In this document: positions 50,854-59,391 of the stretch, piece after piece
Layout: every line of letters begins with the position of its first letter
Numbering within the stretch: the stretch's first letter is position 1
DNA from: Glycomyces sambucus
GTDB lineage: Bacteria; Actinomycetota; Actinomycetes; Mycobacteriales; Micromonosporaceae
DNA length: 64,000 bases
Assembly (NCBI RefSeq): GCF_900102815.1
Contig: NZ_FNGF01000004.1
Span: 124,001-188,000 of the forward strand
Direction: 5' to 3'
Notes under the pieces: model-generated
Database searches by the model: none
What the model was told of the DNA's origin: nothing
The model's input: the letters and a program-made list of their open reading frames with translations, nothing else
Position numbers and translations under genes: made by a program

Positions 50854-51612
50854 CTAAGGCTTGACCTCGGCGTCGGTCTTGTACAGAAGCGACAGCATCT
50901 CGTCGGGGGCGGGTTTCTGGAGCTGGGTGGCCTTGCGTCCGACGAAGCGGGCCATGGACCGGGCGAGGTGGGGCTGGTCGTGGTAGCCGACGAGGTGCAC
51001 GACGTCGGCGGCGGCGCGGCCTTCCCGCAGGAGCATGGCGGTCTGCCTGGCGCGCTCGATCTGGCGGATGGCGCCCTGGGTGAGGCCGGTCGCGGCGGCG
51101 ACGCGCCGCTGGACGGACCTGGGGGTGACGAGCAGGGGGGTGTCGCCGGCGAGGACGTCGGCGACGAGGGGGTCCCGTACGAGGAGCCCGGCGCGCACGA
51201 GGCGGTCGACGAAGGTCTCGGCGTTCCCGTAGGCGGGGATCTCCCATTCGTCGCCGGCGAGGACGAAGGTGCGCGCGGTGGTGCGGGGGCTGCGCACGGC
51301 GGTGTCGACCAGGTCGGCGACGGGGAGGTTGCGCAGGTGGGCGCCGTGGCGGAAGACGACGCCGAACGCGCCGTCCATCCGGCCGCCCATCGGGACGACC
51401 GTCGGGCGCGTCTCGGGGCCGCGCACGGAGACGTTGGTGACGCCCTCGGCGGTCCAGGCGATGAGCTCCCAGTTGGAGTTGGCGACGGAGACCATGCGCT
51501 CGGGCGCGGCGCCGTCCCCGCCCTCCTCGACCCGGTAGACGCGCTCGACGTACGGGGAGTCGGAGGGCCGGTGCTCCAGGCCGGGGAGGTCGCCGGTGGA
51601 TACGTGGGCCAC
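50854..51612 (-). CDS. AraC-family-like transcriptional regulator
   Basis: A 252-residue regulator. The C-terminal 90 residues contain an AraC-type double helix-turn-helix (TPRSVQRRVAAATGLTQGAIRQIERARQTAMLLREGRAAADVVHLVGYHDQPHLARSMARFVGRKATQLQ). The N-terminal part (FGVVFRHGAHLRNLPVADLVDT) resembles the DUF6597-like domain found in such regulators. The GTG start is the best available although its ribosome site is weak. The VOC gene on the same strand 48 bases downstream may be its target. Confidence 0.8.
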   Translation of the reverse strand: MAHVSTGDLPGLEHRPSDSPYVERVYRVEEGGDGAAPERMVSVANSNWELIAWTAEGVTNVSVRGPETRPTVVPMGGRMDGAFGVVFRHGAHLRNLPVADLVDTAVRSPRTTARTFVLAGDEWEIPAYGNAETFVDRLVRAGLLVRDPLVADVLAGDTPLLVTPRSVQRRVAAATGLTQGAIRQIERARQTAMLLREGRAAADVVHLVGYHDQPHLARSMARFVGRKATQLQKPAPDEMLSLLYKTDAEVKP

Positions 51613-51635
51613 GCCGCCGATGATACCGGCGCGGG

Positions 51636-52157
51636 CTAGGCGGCGGCCTCGATGCGGCTGGCGGCGGTCCAGTCGAGGAGCCACTGCGGCAGCGCGGCCT
51701 CGGGGAACCCGCCCGCGACCTGCGCGAGTTCGTCGTGTTCGACCGAGCCGCCGCCGCGCTTGAGGAACCGGGTGCGCACGTGCGCCTGCGCGTACACGGT
51801 GGCGCCAGCGCGGAACGTCTGCTCGATGTACCCCCACCGGTCGTCGAACCCGAGGACGCGGGTGTGGACCTCGAACCGCTGCCACGGCTGGAGGGACTTG
51901 CGGTAGGTGATGGTCTGCCCGGCGACGACCGGGTACCAGCCGGCCCGCTGCATCTTCTTGAGGAACCCGGAGCGGAGCATGAGGTCCATGCGGCCGACGT
52001 CCATCACGGTGAGGTACTTCCCGTTGGTCATGTGCCCCAGGGGGTCGAGATCGGTCGGCACCACCCGGAACGGCGTGACGGCCGTGTCCCACAGCCCGAC
52101 CGGCCCCCGCCTGCGCGCCCGGAGCCACAGCCCCAGCAACCGGAAGTACATGTTCAT
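51636..52157 (-). CDS. Thioesterase-family protein (hotdog fold)
   Basis: A 173-residue hotdog-fold thioesterase of the THEM6/acyl-CoA thioesterase-like group: VPTDLDPLGHMTNGKYLTVMDVGRMDLMLRSG carries the D-P-x-GHMTNG active-site pattern; GQTITYRKSLQPWQRFEVHTRVLGFDDRWGYIEQTF follows. The first 20 residues are hydrophobic/basic. Fatty-acyl or aromatic-acyl CoA substrates are typical. It is a single gene 24 bases before the AraC-like gene on the same strand. Confidence 0.82.
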   Translation of the reverse strand: MNMYFRLLGLWLRARRRGPVGLWDTAVTPFRVVPTDLDPLGHMTNGKYLTVMDVGRMDLMLRSGFLKKMQRAGWYPVVAGQTITYRKSLQPWQRFEVHTRVLGFDDRWGYIEQTFRAGATVYAQAHVRTRFLKRGGGSVEHDELAQVAGGFPEAALPQWLLDWTAASRIEAAA

Positions 52158-52267
52158 GAGCCCACCGCCGGACGTCGGATCCAAAGAAGTTACCCGACAG
52201 TAGCAAACGCGGCGGTCGCGCACCACCCGCGGCCGCATCCGGAAGGGGGCGTCCGCGCCTCCCCCGC

Positions 52268-53749
52268 TCAGCCGATCGCGTCGCCCCAGGTGGTGGACTC
52301 GCCCGCGGGGGCGATGCGCTGCGGGACGTTCCAGGGGTTGGCGTCGAGCAGGGCCGGCGGGAGGGCGTCGTCGGGGGCGTTCTGGTAGGCGACGGCGCGC
52401 ACGAAGCGGGCGATGGCGGCGGTGCCGACGCTGGTGCCGCCGAGGGTCGTGGCGGGCCAGGGGCCGCCGTGCCGCATCGCGGGGGTGACGGCGACGCCGG
52501 TGGGCCAGCCGTCGAAGAGGACCCGGCCCGCGCGGCGGGCGGCGGCGCGGACGAGCGGCGCGACGTCGTCGCCGTCGGCGCGGTGGACCGCGACGGTGAG
52601 CTCGCCTTCGAACAGCGTCTCCAGGAGTTCGGCGTAGTCGGTGCCCGCGGGCGACTCGACCAGGATCGTGATGGGGCCGAAGCACTCGTCGAGGAGCGCG
52701 TCCGGGTGCGGTCGGAAGACGTCGAGGCGGACGGCGGCGATCGTGGGCGTCACCCAGCCCTGGCCGTCCTCGTCGGTGCGGACCGTGCCGGGGGCGATGA
52801 GGCGCACGCCCGCGGCGGAGAGGATCGCCGCGCGCCGCTCGGTGTAGTTCGCGGCGATGCGCGGGTCGAGCATCCGGTGCTCCCCGATCGCCGCGGCGGC
52901 GGCGATGGCCTCGTCCAGGCCGTGGTCGTCCGGGAGGAACACCAGGCCGGGCTTGGTGCAGAGCTGCCCGGCCGAGCCGCCGACGCTCGCGGCGAGGCCC
53001 GCCGCGAACTCGGGGCCGCGCGCCGCGATGGCGGCGGGGGTCGCGAAGACGGGGTTGACGCTGCCGAGTTCGCCGTAGAACGGGATCGGCGCCGGGCGGG
53101 CGGCGGCGATGTCGGCGAGGAAGCGGCCCCCGCGCAGGGACCCGGTGAAGGACGCGGCCTTGATCAAGGGGTGCTTGAGCATCGCGACGCCTTCGTCCAC
53201 GCCTTCGATGAGCTGCAACGTGCCCGCGGGCAGTCCGGCGCCTTCGAGGGCTGCGGCGGCGAGCGCGGCGGTGCGGGCGGCGAGGCGCGGATGGCCCGGG
53301 TGGGCCTTGACGATCACCGGGTTGCCGGCGGCGAGGGCGGCGGCGGTGTCGCCGCCCGCGACGGAGAACGCGAACGGGAAGTTGCCCGCGGCGAAGTTGA
53401 GGACCGGCCCGATCGGCTCGTTGCCGCTGCGCACGTCCGGCCTGGGGCCGAGCGCGAAGTCGGGGTCGGCGCGGTCGATCCTGACGTCGAGGTAGGCGCC
53501 GTCGACCACGGTCTCGGCGAAGAGCCGCAGCTGGACGGCGGTGCGCTTCAGCTCGCCGCGCAGGCGCGCCTCGGCGAGGCCGGTCTCCTCCATGCCGAGG
53601 GCCACCAGTTCGTCGGCGTGCGCGGGGAGCGCGTCGGCGACGGCGACGAGGGCCTTGGCGCGCACGGCCGGTGCGGTGTCGGCGAGGGCGCGGGCGGCCG
53701 TGTCGGCGGTCTGCGCGGTGGTGTCGATCGGGTGCGACTGCGTTGTCAT
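52268..53749 (-). CDS. 2-oxoglutarate semialdehyde dehydrogenase (KGSADH)
   Basis: A 493-residue aldehyde dehydrogenase of the 2,5-dioxopentanoate type: NFAAGNFPFAFSVAGGDTAAALAAGNPVIVKAHPGHP, FTGSLRGGR, catalytic Glu in PFYGELGSVNP (about residue 227) and Cys in GSAGQLCTKPG (about 265). It oxidises 2-oxoglutarate semialdehyde to 2-oxoglutarate, the last step of hydroxyproline breakdown. It lies 8 bases behind the epimerase gene, at the end of the operon. KGSADH enzymes also serve sugar-acid pathways, but the neighbours point to hydroxyproline. Confidence 0.9.
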   Translation of the reverse strand: MTTQSHPIDTTAQTADTAARALADTAPAVRAKALVAVADALPAHADELVALGMEETGLAEARLRGELKRTAVQLRLFAETVVDGAYLDVRIDRADPDFALGPRPDVRSGNEPIGPVLNFAAGNFPFAFSVAGGDTAAALAAGNPVIVKAHPGHPRLAARTAALAAAALEGAGLPAGTLQLIEGVDEGVAMLKHPLIKAASFTGSLRGGRFLADIAAARPAPIPFYGELGSVNPVFATPAAIAARGPEFAAGLAASVGGSAGQLCTKPGLVFLPDDHGLDEAIAAAAAIGEHRMLDPRIAANYTERRAAILSAAGVRLIAPGTVRTDEDGQGWVTPTIAAVRLDVFRPHPDALLDECFGPITILVESPAGTDYAELLETLFEGELTVAVHRADGDDVAPLVRAAARRAGRVLFDGWPTGVAVTPAMRHGGPWPATTLGGTSVGTAAIARFVRAVAYQNAPDDALPPALLDANPWNVPQRIAPAGESTTWGDAIG

Positions 53750-53757
53750 CAGGGCTC

Positions 53758-54759
53758 CTAGAACTGGAATCCGGTCGGGAACGGGTCGGTCGGGTCGAGC
53801 GTGTACTGGGCGGTGCCGGTGACCCAGGCGCGGCCGGTGACCGTCGGGATCACGGCGGGCCGGCCGCCCACGGTGGTCTCGGCGATGAGCCGCCCGACGA
53901 AGCGCGAGCCGATGAACGACTCGTTCACGAAGTCGGTGTCCAGGGCGAGCTCCCCGCGCGCCCACAGCTCGGCCATCCGCGCGGAGGTGCCGGTGCCGCA
54001 AGGGGACCGGTCGAACCAGCCGGGGTGGATCGCCATGGCGTGCCGCGAGTGCTTCGCGTCGGAGCCGGGCGCGATGAACTCGACGTGGTGGCAGTGGTCG
54101 AGCCCGGCGATGTGCGGGTGCACCGGCGCCGCGGTCGCGTTGATCGCGTCCATGATCGCGAGCCCGGCGGCCAGGATGTCCTGCTGGCGGGCGCGGTCGA
54201 AGGGCAGGCCCACGGCGTCGAGGTCGACCATGGCGTAGAAGTTGCCGCCGAAGGCCATCGAGTACGGGACGGTGCCGTAGCCGGGGACCTCGACGGCGGT
54301 GTCGAGGGCGTCCACGTAGCTGGGGACGTTCTCGATGGTGACCGACTCGGCGCGCCCGTCCTTCACCGCGACGCGCGCGGTCACGGGCCCGGCCGGGGTG
54401 TCGAGGCGGATCTCGGTGACCGGCTCGACCACGTCGACCATGCCGGTCTCGACCAGGACGGTGGCGACGCCGATCGTCCCGTGCCCGCACATCGGCAGGC
54501 ACCCGGAGACCTCGATGTAGACCACGCCCCAGTCGCAGTCGGGCCGCGTCGGGGGCTGGAGGATCGCGCCGCTCATCGCGGCGTGGCCGCGCGGCTCGTT
54601 CATGAGGAACAGCCGCAGGTCGTCCAGGTGCTCGATGAAGTGGAGGCGCTTGTCGTTCATGGTGGCGCCGGGGATGACGCCGACGCCGCCGGTGACCACG
54701 CGGGTCGGCATGCCCTCGGTGTGCGAGTCGACGGCGCTGATGAGCCGGTTCGTTCTCAT
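53758..54759 (-). CDS. 4-hydroxyproline 2-epimerase (proline racemase family)
   Basis: A 333-residue proline-racemase-family enzyme. Both catalytic cysteines are present: LPMCGHGTIG (about Cys91) and DRSPCGTGTSARM (about Cys254), the pattern of true Cys/Cys epimerases and not Ser/Thr-Cys dehydratases. It converts trans-4-hydroxy-L-proline to cis-4-hydroxy-D-proline, the first step of the pathway. GGAAGG lies 6 bases before the second ATG (54759), so that start is preferred over 54765. A hairpin separates it from the upstream deaminase gene. Confidence 0.92.
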   Translation of the reverse strand: MRTNRLISAVDSHTEGMPTRVVTGGVGVIPGATMNDKRLHFIEHLDDLRLFLMNEPRGHAAMSGAILQPPTRPDCDWGVVYIEVSGCLPMCGHGTIGVATVLVETGMVDVVEPVTEIRLDTPAGPVTARVAVKDGRAESVTIENVPSYVDALDTAVEVPGYGTVPYSMAFGGNFYAMVDLDAVGLPFDRARQQDILAAGLAIMDAINATAAPVHPHIAGLDHCHHVEFIAPGSDAKHSRHAMAIHPGWFDRSPCGTGTSARMAELWARGELALDTDFVNESFIGSRFVGRLIAETTVGGRPAVIPTVTGRAWVTGTAQYTLDPTDPFPTGFQF

Positions 54760-54777
54760 GTTCATCCTTCCGCTGGG

Positions 54778-54809
54778 CGCCCTGCACGGCGGTGCCACCG
54801 TACAGGGCG
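54778..54809 (-). promoter_or_regulatory. Intercistronic hairpin before the epimerase gene
   Basis: CGCCCTG (54778-54784) and CAGGGCG (54803-54809) with an inner GGTG-C-CACC stem form a stable hairpin between the deaminase stop (54815) and the epimerase ribosome site. It may tune expression or mRNA processing inside the operon. Confidence 0.55.
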
Positions 54810-54814
54810 GGGCG

Positions 54815-55777
54815 CTATCGGGCCGCCGCGAAGTCCAGGGCGCGGCGGGTGTCGCGGACGACCTGCTCGCGGTGGGCCGCCGAGAGGGGGCCGCGCGGCG
54901 GGCGGGTGGGGCCGCCGTAGCTGTGGCCGGCGATGTCCATGGAGAGCTTGATGGCCTGCACGAACTCGGTCTTGGAATCCCAGCGGAACACCGGCACGAG
55001 CCCGCTGTAGAGGTGGCGGGCCTCCTCGATACGGCCTTCCCGCACGAGGGTGTAGATCTCGACGGCCTCCTTGGGGAAGGCGTTGGGGTAGCCGGCGAAC
55101 CAGCCGGTGGCGCCCACGACGAGGGACTCGAACAGGAGGTCGTCGGCGCCGGCGATGACGTCGATGCCGCAGCGCTCCTTGATCTCCAGGACCCGGCGGA
55201 TGTCGGTGGAGAACTCCTTGATCGCGACGACGTTCTCGAGTTCGTAGAGCTCGGCGACGAGGTCGGGCACGAGGTCGACCTTGGTGTCGATCGGGTTGTT
55301 GTACATCATGATCGGCAGGCCGACCTCGTTCACGCGAGAGTAATGCTCCAGGACCTCGCCGCGGTTGGCGCGGTAGATGGTGGGCGGCAGGAGGAGCACG
55401 CCGTCGGCACCGTCCTCTTTGGCGTACTCGGCCCACTGGACGGCCTGGTGCCAGCCGACGCCGTGGACGCCGGCGACCACGAGGCCGCGGTCCCCCACGG
55501 TCTCGACGGCGACCTGCACGACCTTGCGGCGCTCCTCGTCGGTGAGGGAGGAGTACTCGCCGAGCGAGCCGTTGGGGCCGACGCCGCGGCAGCCGTTCCG
55601 GATGAGGAAGTCGCAGTGCTCGGCGAACCTGTCGTAGTCGACCGCGAGGCCGCCGGGCGCCTTCGGGTCCTCCTTGAACGCCAGGGTCGTGGCGACGACG
55701 ACGCCGCCGAGGTCGAAGGCGGCGCTGTCGAAGGTGGCGCTGTCGAAGGCGGCGCTGCCGGAGTGCTTGTCAGACAT
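54815..55777 (-). CDS. DapA-family deaminase/aldolase, probable pyrroline-4-hydroxy-2-carboxylate deaminase
   Basis: A 320-residue dihydrodipicolinate-synthase-family barrel: GPNGSLGEYSSLTDEER, IMMYNNPIDT with the catalytic Tyr (about 158), and the Schiff-base Lys187 in VVAIKEFS. Between the epimerase and a D-hydroxyproline dehydrogenase it almost certainly deaminates 1-pyrroline-4-hydroxy-2-carboxylate to 2-oxoglutarate semialdehyde. The start is at 55777 (GGAAGGAC 6 bases upstream) and overlaps the dehydrogenase stop by 8 bp. Residues 7-22 come from a 15-bp DNA repeat. Confidence 0.88.
   Translation of the reverse strand: MSDKHSGSAAFDSATFDSAAFDLGGVVVATTLAFKEDPKAPGGLAVDYDRFAEHCDFLIRNGCRGVGPNGSLGEYSSLTDEERRKVVQVAVETVGDRGLVVAGVHGVGWHQAVQWAEYAKEDGADGVLLLPPTIYRANRGEVLEHYSRVNEVGLPIMMYNNPIDTKVDLVPDLVAELYELENVVAIKEFSTDIRRVLEIKERCGIDVIAGADDLLFESLVVGATGWFAGYPNAFPKEAVEIYTLVREGRIEEARHLYSGLVPVFRWDSKTEFVQAIKLSMDIAGHSYGGPTRPPRGPLSAAHREQVVRDTRRALDFAAAR
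55712..55756. repeat. Three tandem 15-bp repeats in the deaminase N-terminus
   Basis: Three consecutive 15-mers GTCGAAGGCGGCGCT (55712-55726, 55727-55741 with one change, 55742-55756) encode the Ser-Ala-Ala/Thr-Phe-Asp repeats at the start of the deaminase. The reading frame is kept. Confidence 0.85.
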
Positions 55778-57185
55778 GGGTGTCCTTCCCAAGGATGGTG
55801 GCGAGCCCGGCGAGGTCGCCGAGTCGGATGGGTGCGGCCAGGGGCCGCCGGTCGGTGGTGTCCTCGGCGCGGGCGCCGCCCGCTCCGGTGAGGTCTTCCA
55901 AGGTGCGCCCGCACATGCGGGCCTGGCAGATGCCGAGCCCGGCCCGGGTCGTGAGCTTCACGGAGCGCACGGAGGTCTGGTCCGTCGCCGCGGCCGTGTC
56001 GCGGAGGCGCCCGTACGGGACCTCCTCGCAGCGGCAGACGACGGTGTCCTCGCGCAGCCACGAGGTCCACCCCGGCCGGATGCCGTGGGCGGCCTCGATG
56101 CGCCGCGCGAAATCGGTGGTGCCGCGGCGGCGGCGCAGGTCGGCGGGGTCCGCTTCGCGCCCGGCGGCGCTGCTTCCGGCGACGCGGCCTTCCACGAGGG
56201 CGGCGTCGACGCCGCCGATGCCGGTGATCTCCCCTGCGGCCCAGACGTTCGGGACGCTGGTGCGCTGCTCGGCGTCGACCTCGACGAAGCGGTCGGGGCC
56301 GATCGCGCACCCGGCGGCGATCGGGAGTTCGAGGCGCGGGGTGAAGCCGTGCGAGACGCACACGGCGTCGGCGGCGATGGTCCGCTCAGTGCCGGCGATC
56401 GGGGCCCAGTCCGCGTCGAGGCGGGCGGTGACGACCTCTTCTACGTGGTCGTTCCCGCGGGCCTCGACCACGGCGCGGCCGAGGCGGTAGGGGATGCGGC
56501 GGGCCAGGTGGTGTGTCACATATCCCGCGAGTTCGGGGCCCTTGTGCGAGGCGGAGAGGAGCTGCCAGGGCCGCGGCAGCCACCCCTTCGCCAGCGCGGC
56601 GGGGCGGGCGGCCTCGTAGACGCCGATGACGTGTGCGCCTGCGGCCGTGAGCGACTGGGCCACGGGCAGCAGGAACGGCCCGGCCCCGGCGACCACGGCG
56701 CGGCGTCCGACGGCGATCCGCTCGCCTTTCGCGAGCGCCTGGGCGGCCCCGGCGGTGAAGACGCCGGGAAGGTGCCAGCCGGGGAAGGGGAGCGTGCGGT
56801 CGTGGGCGCCGGTGGCGAGCACGAGCGCGTCGGCGGTGAGGGTGCGGGCCTCGCGCTTCCCCGCGTCGGCGGGGCCGATGAGCACGTGGACGCGGACGGG
56901 GGCGGTCCGCTCGATCGCCCAGACCTGGGCCTCGGTGACGACCTCGACCGCCTGGCCGTCGGCGGCATCGTCGCGGAGCCGGTCACACAGGTGTTCGAAC
57001 GTGGACCAGCCGTGGTGCAGTCGCGACTCGCGGCCGCTCGGGCGCTGCGGCGGCAGGTGCCGCCAGTACTGGCCGCCGAGGCCGTCGCCGGAGTCGAGGA
57101 TCGTGACCCGGGCGCCCGCGTCGCGGGCGGCGACCGCGGCCGACAGCCCGGCGGGGCCCGCGCCGATGACGAGGACGTGATTCAC
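55770..57185 (-). CDS. D-hydroxyproline dehydrogenase, FAD/NAD(P)-type alpha subunit
   Basis: A 471-residue flavoprotein like HcnB/LhpF. The FAD Rossmann motif is VLVIGAGPAGLSAAVAARDAG at residues 3-23, a second dinucleotide motif is AVVAGAGPFLLPVAQSL, and AAGEITGIGG is the third FAD contact. A BFD-like [2Fe-2S] site ends the protein, with C-x-C in VVCRCEEV (about 384, 386) and C-x4-C in GICQARMCG (about 419, 424). The GTG start overlaps the small ferredoxin subunit (GTGA). Together with the next two genes it forms the heteromeric dehydrogenase oxidising cis-4-hydroxy-D-proline. Confidence 0.88.
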   Translation of the reverse strand: MNHVLVIGAGPAGLSAAVAARDAGARVTILDSGDGLGGQYWRHLPPQRPSGRESRLHHGWSTFEHLCDRLRDDAADGQAVEVVTEAQVWAIERTAPVRVHVLIGPADAGKREARTLTADALVLATGAHDRTLPFPGWHLPGVFTAGAAQALAKGERIAVGRRAVVAGAGPFLLPVAQSLTAAGAHVIGVYEAARPAALAKGWLPRPWQLLSASHKGPELAGYVTHHLARRIPYRLGRAVVEARGNDHVEEVVTARLDADWAPIAGTERTIAADAVCVSHGFTPRLELPIAAGCAIGPDRFVEVDAEQRTSVPNVWAAGEITGIGGVDAALVEGRVAGSSAAGREADPADLRRRRGTTDFARRIEAAHGIRPGWTSWLREDTVVCRCEEVPYGRLRDTAAATDQTSVRSVKLTTRAGLGICQARMCGRTLEDLTGAGGARAEDTTDRRPLAAPIRLGDLAGLATILGKDTHV

Positions 57186-57496
57186 CGGGCCTCCCGGATG
57201 GTGTCGTCCTGGGTCGTGACCGCGTCGCCCTCTTGGGCGCGGCGCATGCACAGGCGCACGTCGGATTCGCCGTTCACGGTGGCGATGCAGTCGAAGCACA
57301 CGCCGATGCCGCAGAAGACGCCGCGCGGGCCGCCCGCGGTGGTGGTGCGCCAGGCGGTGCGGTCCTGCGCCAGCAGCACTCCGGCGAGGGACTGGCCTTG
57401 CAGCCCTGCGACTTCCTGACCGTCCACAGTGATGTGTACCGGTTGCGGAGGTTCGGGCCGGATCGGGTCGGTCCGCCAGGGGACGATGCCGCTCAT
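57182..57496 (-). CDS. D-hydroxyproline dehydrogenase, [2Fe-2S] gamma subunit
   Basis: A 104-residue ferredoxin-like protein of the HcnA/LhpE type. Cluster ligands are Cys62, Cys67, Cys70 and Cys83 (VFCGIGVCFDC .. RLC). It is coupled by ATGA to the upstream FAD subunit and by GTGA to the downstream alpha subunit, so all three subunits are made together. It should pass electrons between the two flavins. Confidence 0.92.
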   Translation of the reverse strand: MSGIVPWRTDPIRPEPPQPVHITVDGQEVAGLQGQSLAGVLLAQDRTAWRTTTAGGPRGVFCGIGVCFDCIATVNGESDVRLCMRRAQEGDAVTTQDDTIREAR

Positions 57497-59391
57497 GCGG
57501 TGCCTCCCTTCAGTGCGGTGTCGGTCGGTGCAGTGTCAATCGGTGTGCTCTCAGTCGGCCTGGTCTCGGCCAGTGCGGTCCCAGTCGGTGCCGTCTCGGG
57601 TTTGAGGTGGGCGGCCAAGGTGGGGCGGGAGGGCAGGAACGGGGCCGGGTCGAGGGCGGGTTCGGCGCCGGTGAGCTGCGCGCACAGGAGGTCGCCGGTG
57701 ACGCCCGCGAGGCCGATGCCGGCGCCTTCGTGGCCGGTGGCGTACCAGAGGCCGGGGCGGCGGTGGTCCTCGCCGATGACCGGGAGGTGGTCGGGCATGT
57801 AGGGGCGGAAGCCGCCGTAGGCGCGGATCACGGGCGTGCCCTCCAGGAACGGGAACAGGCGCAGCGCCCGCTGCGCGACCTGCGCCAGGACCTCGACGCG
57901 GAGCCGGTCGTCGAAGCCGATCTGCTGGCGGCTCGATCCGATGAGCACGGTCCCGCCGGGGGTCGACTCGACCACGCTCGACGTCTGGAGGTCGGCGTCT
58001 GCCGACTGGGTGGCGCCGAAGTAGTCGCCGTCGTAGACCTTGTGGAACACGCGCTGGGGCATGCGGGAGGTCACCAGGACCATGCCGCGGCGGGGGCGCA
58101 CGGGCAGGTCGGCGCCGAGGGCGTCGGCGACCGCGCCGGACCAGGGCCCGGCCGCGACCACGACGGTGTCGGTGCCGATGGTTCCGGAGGAGGTGCGGAC
58201 GCCGGTGATCCTGTCGCCGGCGCGTTCGAGGCCGACCACTTCCTGGCCGGACAGGATCCGCACCCCGGCGAGGCGCGCGGAGGCGAGGAGGGCTTCGGTG
58301 GCGACGACCGGTTGGAGCTGGGCGTCCTGCGGATAGTGGACGGCGGCGGTGATGGCCGGGTTGAGATGCGGCTCAAGCGAAAGCGCTTCGGCGGGGCTCA
58401 GGTGCTCGACCTCCACCCCGACCGCCGCCTGGCTGCGCGCGAACGCCCGCAGCGGCTCCGCACCCGCCTCGGTGGTGGCGACGACGATGCCGCCCTTGCG
58501 GTCGTACTCGATGTCCGGGAACCCGGCCGCGACGACGGTAGCCGCCGGGCTCGCGGTTCCGGATCTCGATGGCGTGATCCCCGCGGGCGTGGGGCTGGCA
58601 GGGGCAGTCTGCCCCGCGCCGGTCTCGGCCCCGGATCGCAGGTCGGCAGGTGCGGCGGTCGATCGCGTGATCGCCCCGGATGTGCGGCCGGCAGGGTCGG
58701 CCTGCCCCGCGCCGGTCTCGGCCCCGGATTGGAAGTCGGCAGGCGCGGCGGTCGACCGCGTGATCGCCCCGGATGTGCGGCCGGCAGGGTCGGCCTGCCC
58801 CGCGCCGGTCTCGGCCCCGGATTGGAAGTCGGCAGGCGCGGCGGTCGACCGCGTGATCGCCCCGGATGTGCGGCCGGCAGGGTCGGTCTGGCTCGCGCCG
58901 GTATCAACTGATCGCAGATCCGCGGATCCGGAACTCGATCGCGTGATCGCCCCGGTCGTGCGACCGTCAGCGGCGGGCCGCCCCGCGCCGGGATCGGCAG
59001 ATCGCAAGTCGGCGGCTCCCGCGCTCGATCTCGTGATCGGCCCGGAGGTGCGGCTGGCAGGTGTGGCCTGCCCTGCACCGAGATCGGCGGATGCGACAGC
59101 CGACGCATTGTGGCGCATCGAAACACGCGAGGCGCCGGTTTGGTTCGTGCCCAGCTCGTCGGCGAGTTCTGCGGCGAGGACGGGCCAGTGGGCGGAGGCG
59201 AGGAGGGCGAGGTCGAGTTCGGGGCCGGGGGCCTTGTCCGAGACCAGGAGGTTGCCTTCGCCGCGGGCGCTGGTGGCGCTGGCGGGGGCCGCACGGTCCA
59301 CGATCACGACGCTCATCCCCGCACGCGCCAGCGCGCGAGCGCACGCGGCCCCGATGATGCCGGCGCCGATGACCACGACGTCTGCGTTCAC
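57493..59391 (-). CDS. D-hydroxyproline dehydrogenase, DAAO-like beta subunit with 31-residue repeats inserted
   Basis: An FAD-dependent D-amino-acid-oxidase-like protein, 632 residues instead of about 400. The N-terminal FAD fold (VVVIGAGIIGAACARALARAG, residues 5-25; TSARGEGNLLVSDK) is followed at about residue 86 by an insertion to about 288: units of 30-31 residues such as GAGQADPAGRTSGAITRS..., five full and one degenerate. The catalytic part then resumes at FPDIEYDRKGG and ends normally with GHEGAGIGLAGVTGDL. The last 35 residues are Thr/Pro-rich. It is the first gene of the hydroxyproline operon. The insertion falls in a surface loop of the family, so activity may survive. Confidence 0.85.
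   Translation of the reverse strand: MNADVVVIGAGIIGAACARALARAGMSVVIVDRAAPASATSARGEGNLLVSDKAPGPELDLALLASAHWPVLAAELADELGTNQTGASRVSMRHNASAVASADLGAGQATPASRTSGPITRSSAGAADLRSADPGAGRPAADGRTTGAITRSSSGSADLRSVDTGASQTDPAGRTSGAITRSTAAPADFQSGAETGAGQADPAGRTSGAITRSTAAPADFQSGAETGAGQADPAGRTSGAITRSTAAPADLRSGAETGAGQTAPASPTPAGITPSRSGTASPAATVVAAGFPDIEYDRKGGIVVATTEAGAEPLRAFARSQAAVGVEVEHLSPAEALSLEPHLNPAITAAVHYPQDAQLQPVVATEALLASARLAGVRILSGQEVVGLERAGDRITGVRTSSGTIGTDTVVVAAGPWSGAVADALGADLPVRPRRGMVLVTSRMPQRVFHKVYDGDYFGATQSADADLQTSSVVESTPGGTVLIGSSRQQIGFDDRLRVEVLAQVAQRALRLFPFLEGTPVIRAYGGFRPYMPDHLPVIGEDHRRPGLWYATGHEGAGIGLAGVTGDLLCAQLTGAEPALDPAPFLPSRPTLAAHLKPETAPTGTALAETRPTESTPIDTAPTDTALKGGTA
58534..59079. repeat. 93-bp coding tandem repeats in the dehydrogenase beta subunit
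   Basis: The insert is built of in-frame units of 90-93 bp. The middle copies, starting at about 58681, 58774 and 58867 on the plus strand, are nearly identical at 93-bp spacing; outer copies are more diverged. Near-identity of central units shows recent unequal exchange or slippage. The encoded unit is 31 residues. Confidence 0.9.

Noticed and set aside
52469..53761. Long plus-strand frame opposite the semialdehyde dehydrogenase
   Set aside because: No recognisable protein, typical GC-rich antisense composition.
58534..59079. Direct repeats considered as a CRISPR array
   Set aside because: Units are 93 bp, contiguous without unique spacers, in frame inside a flavoprotein gene, and there are no cas genes.
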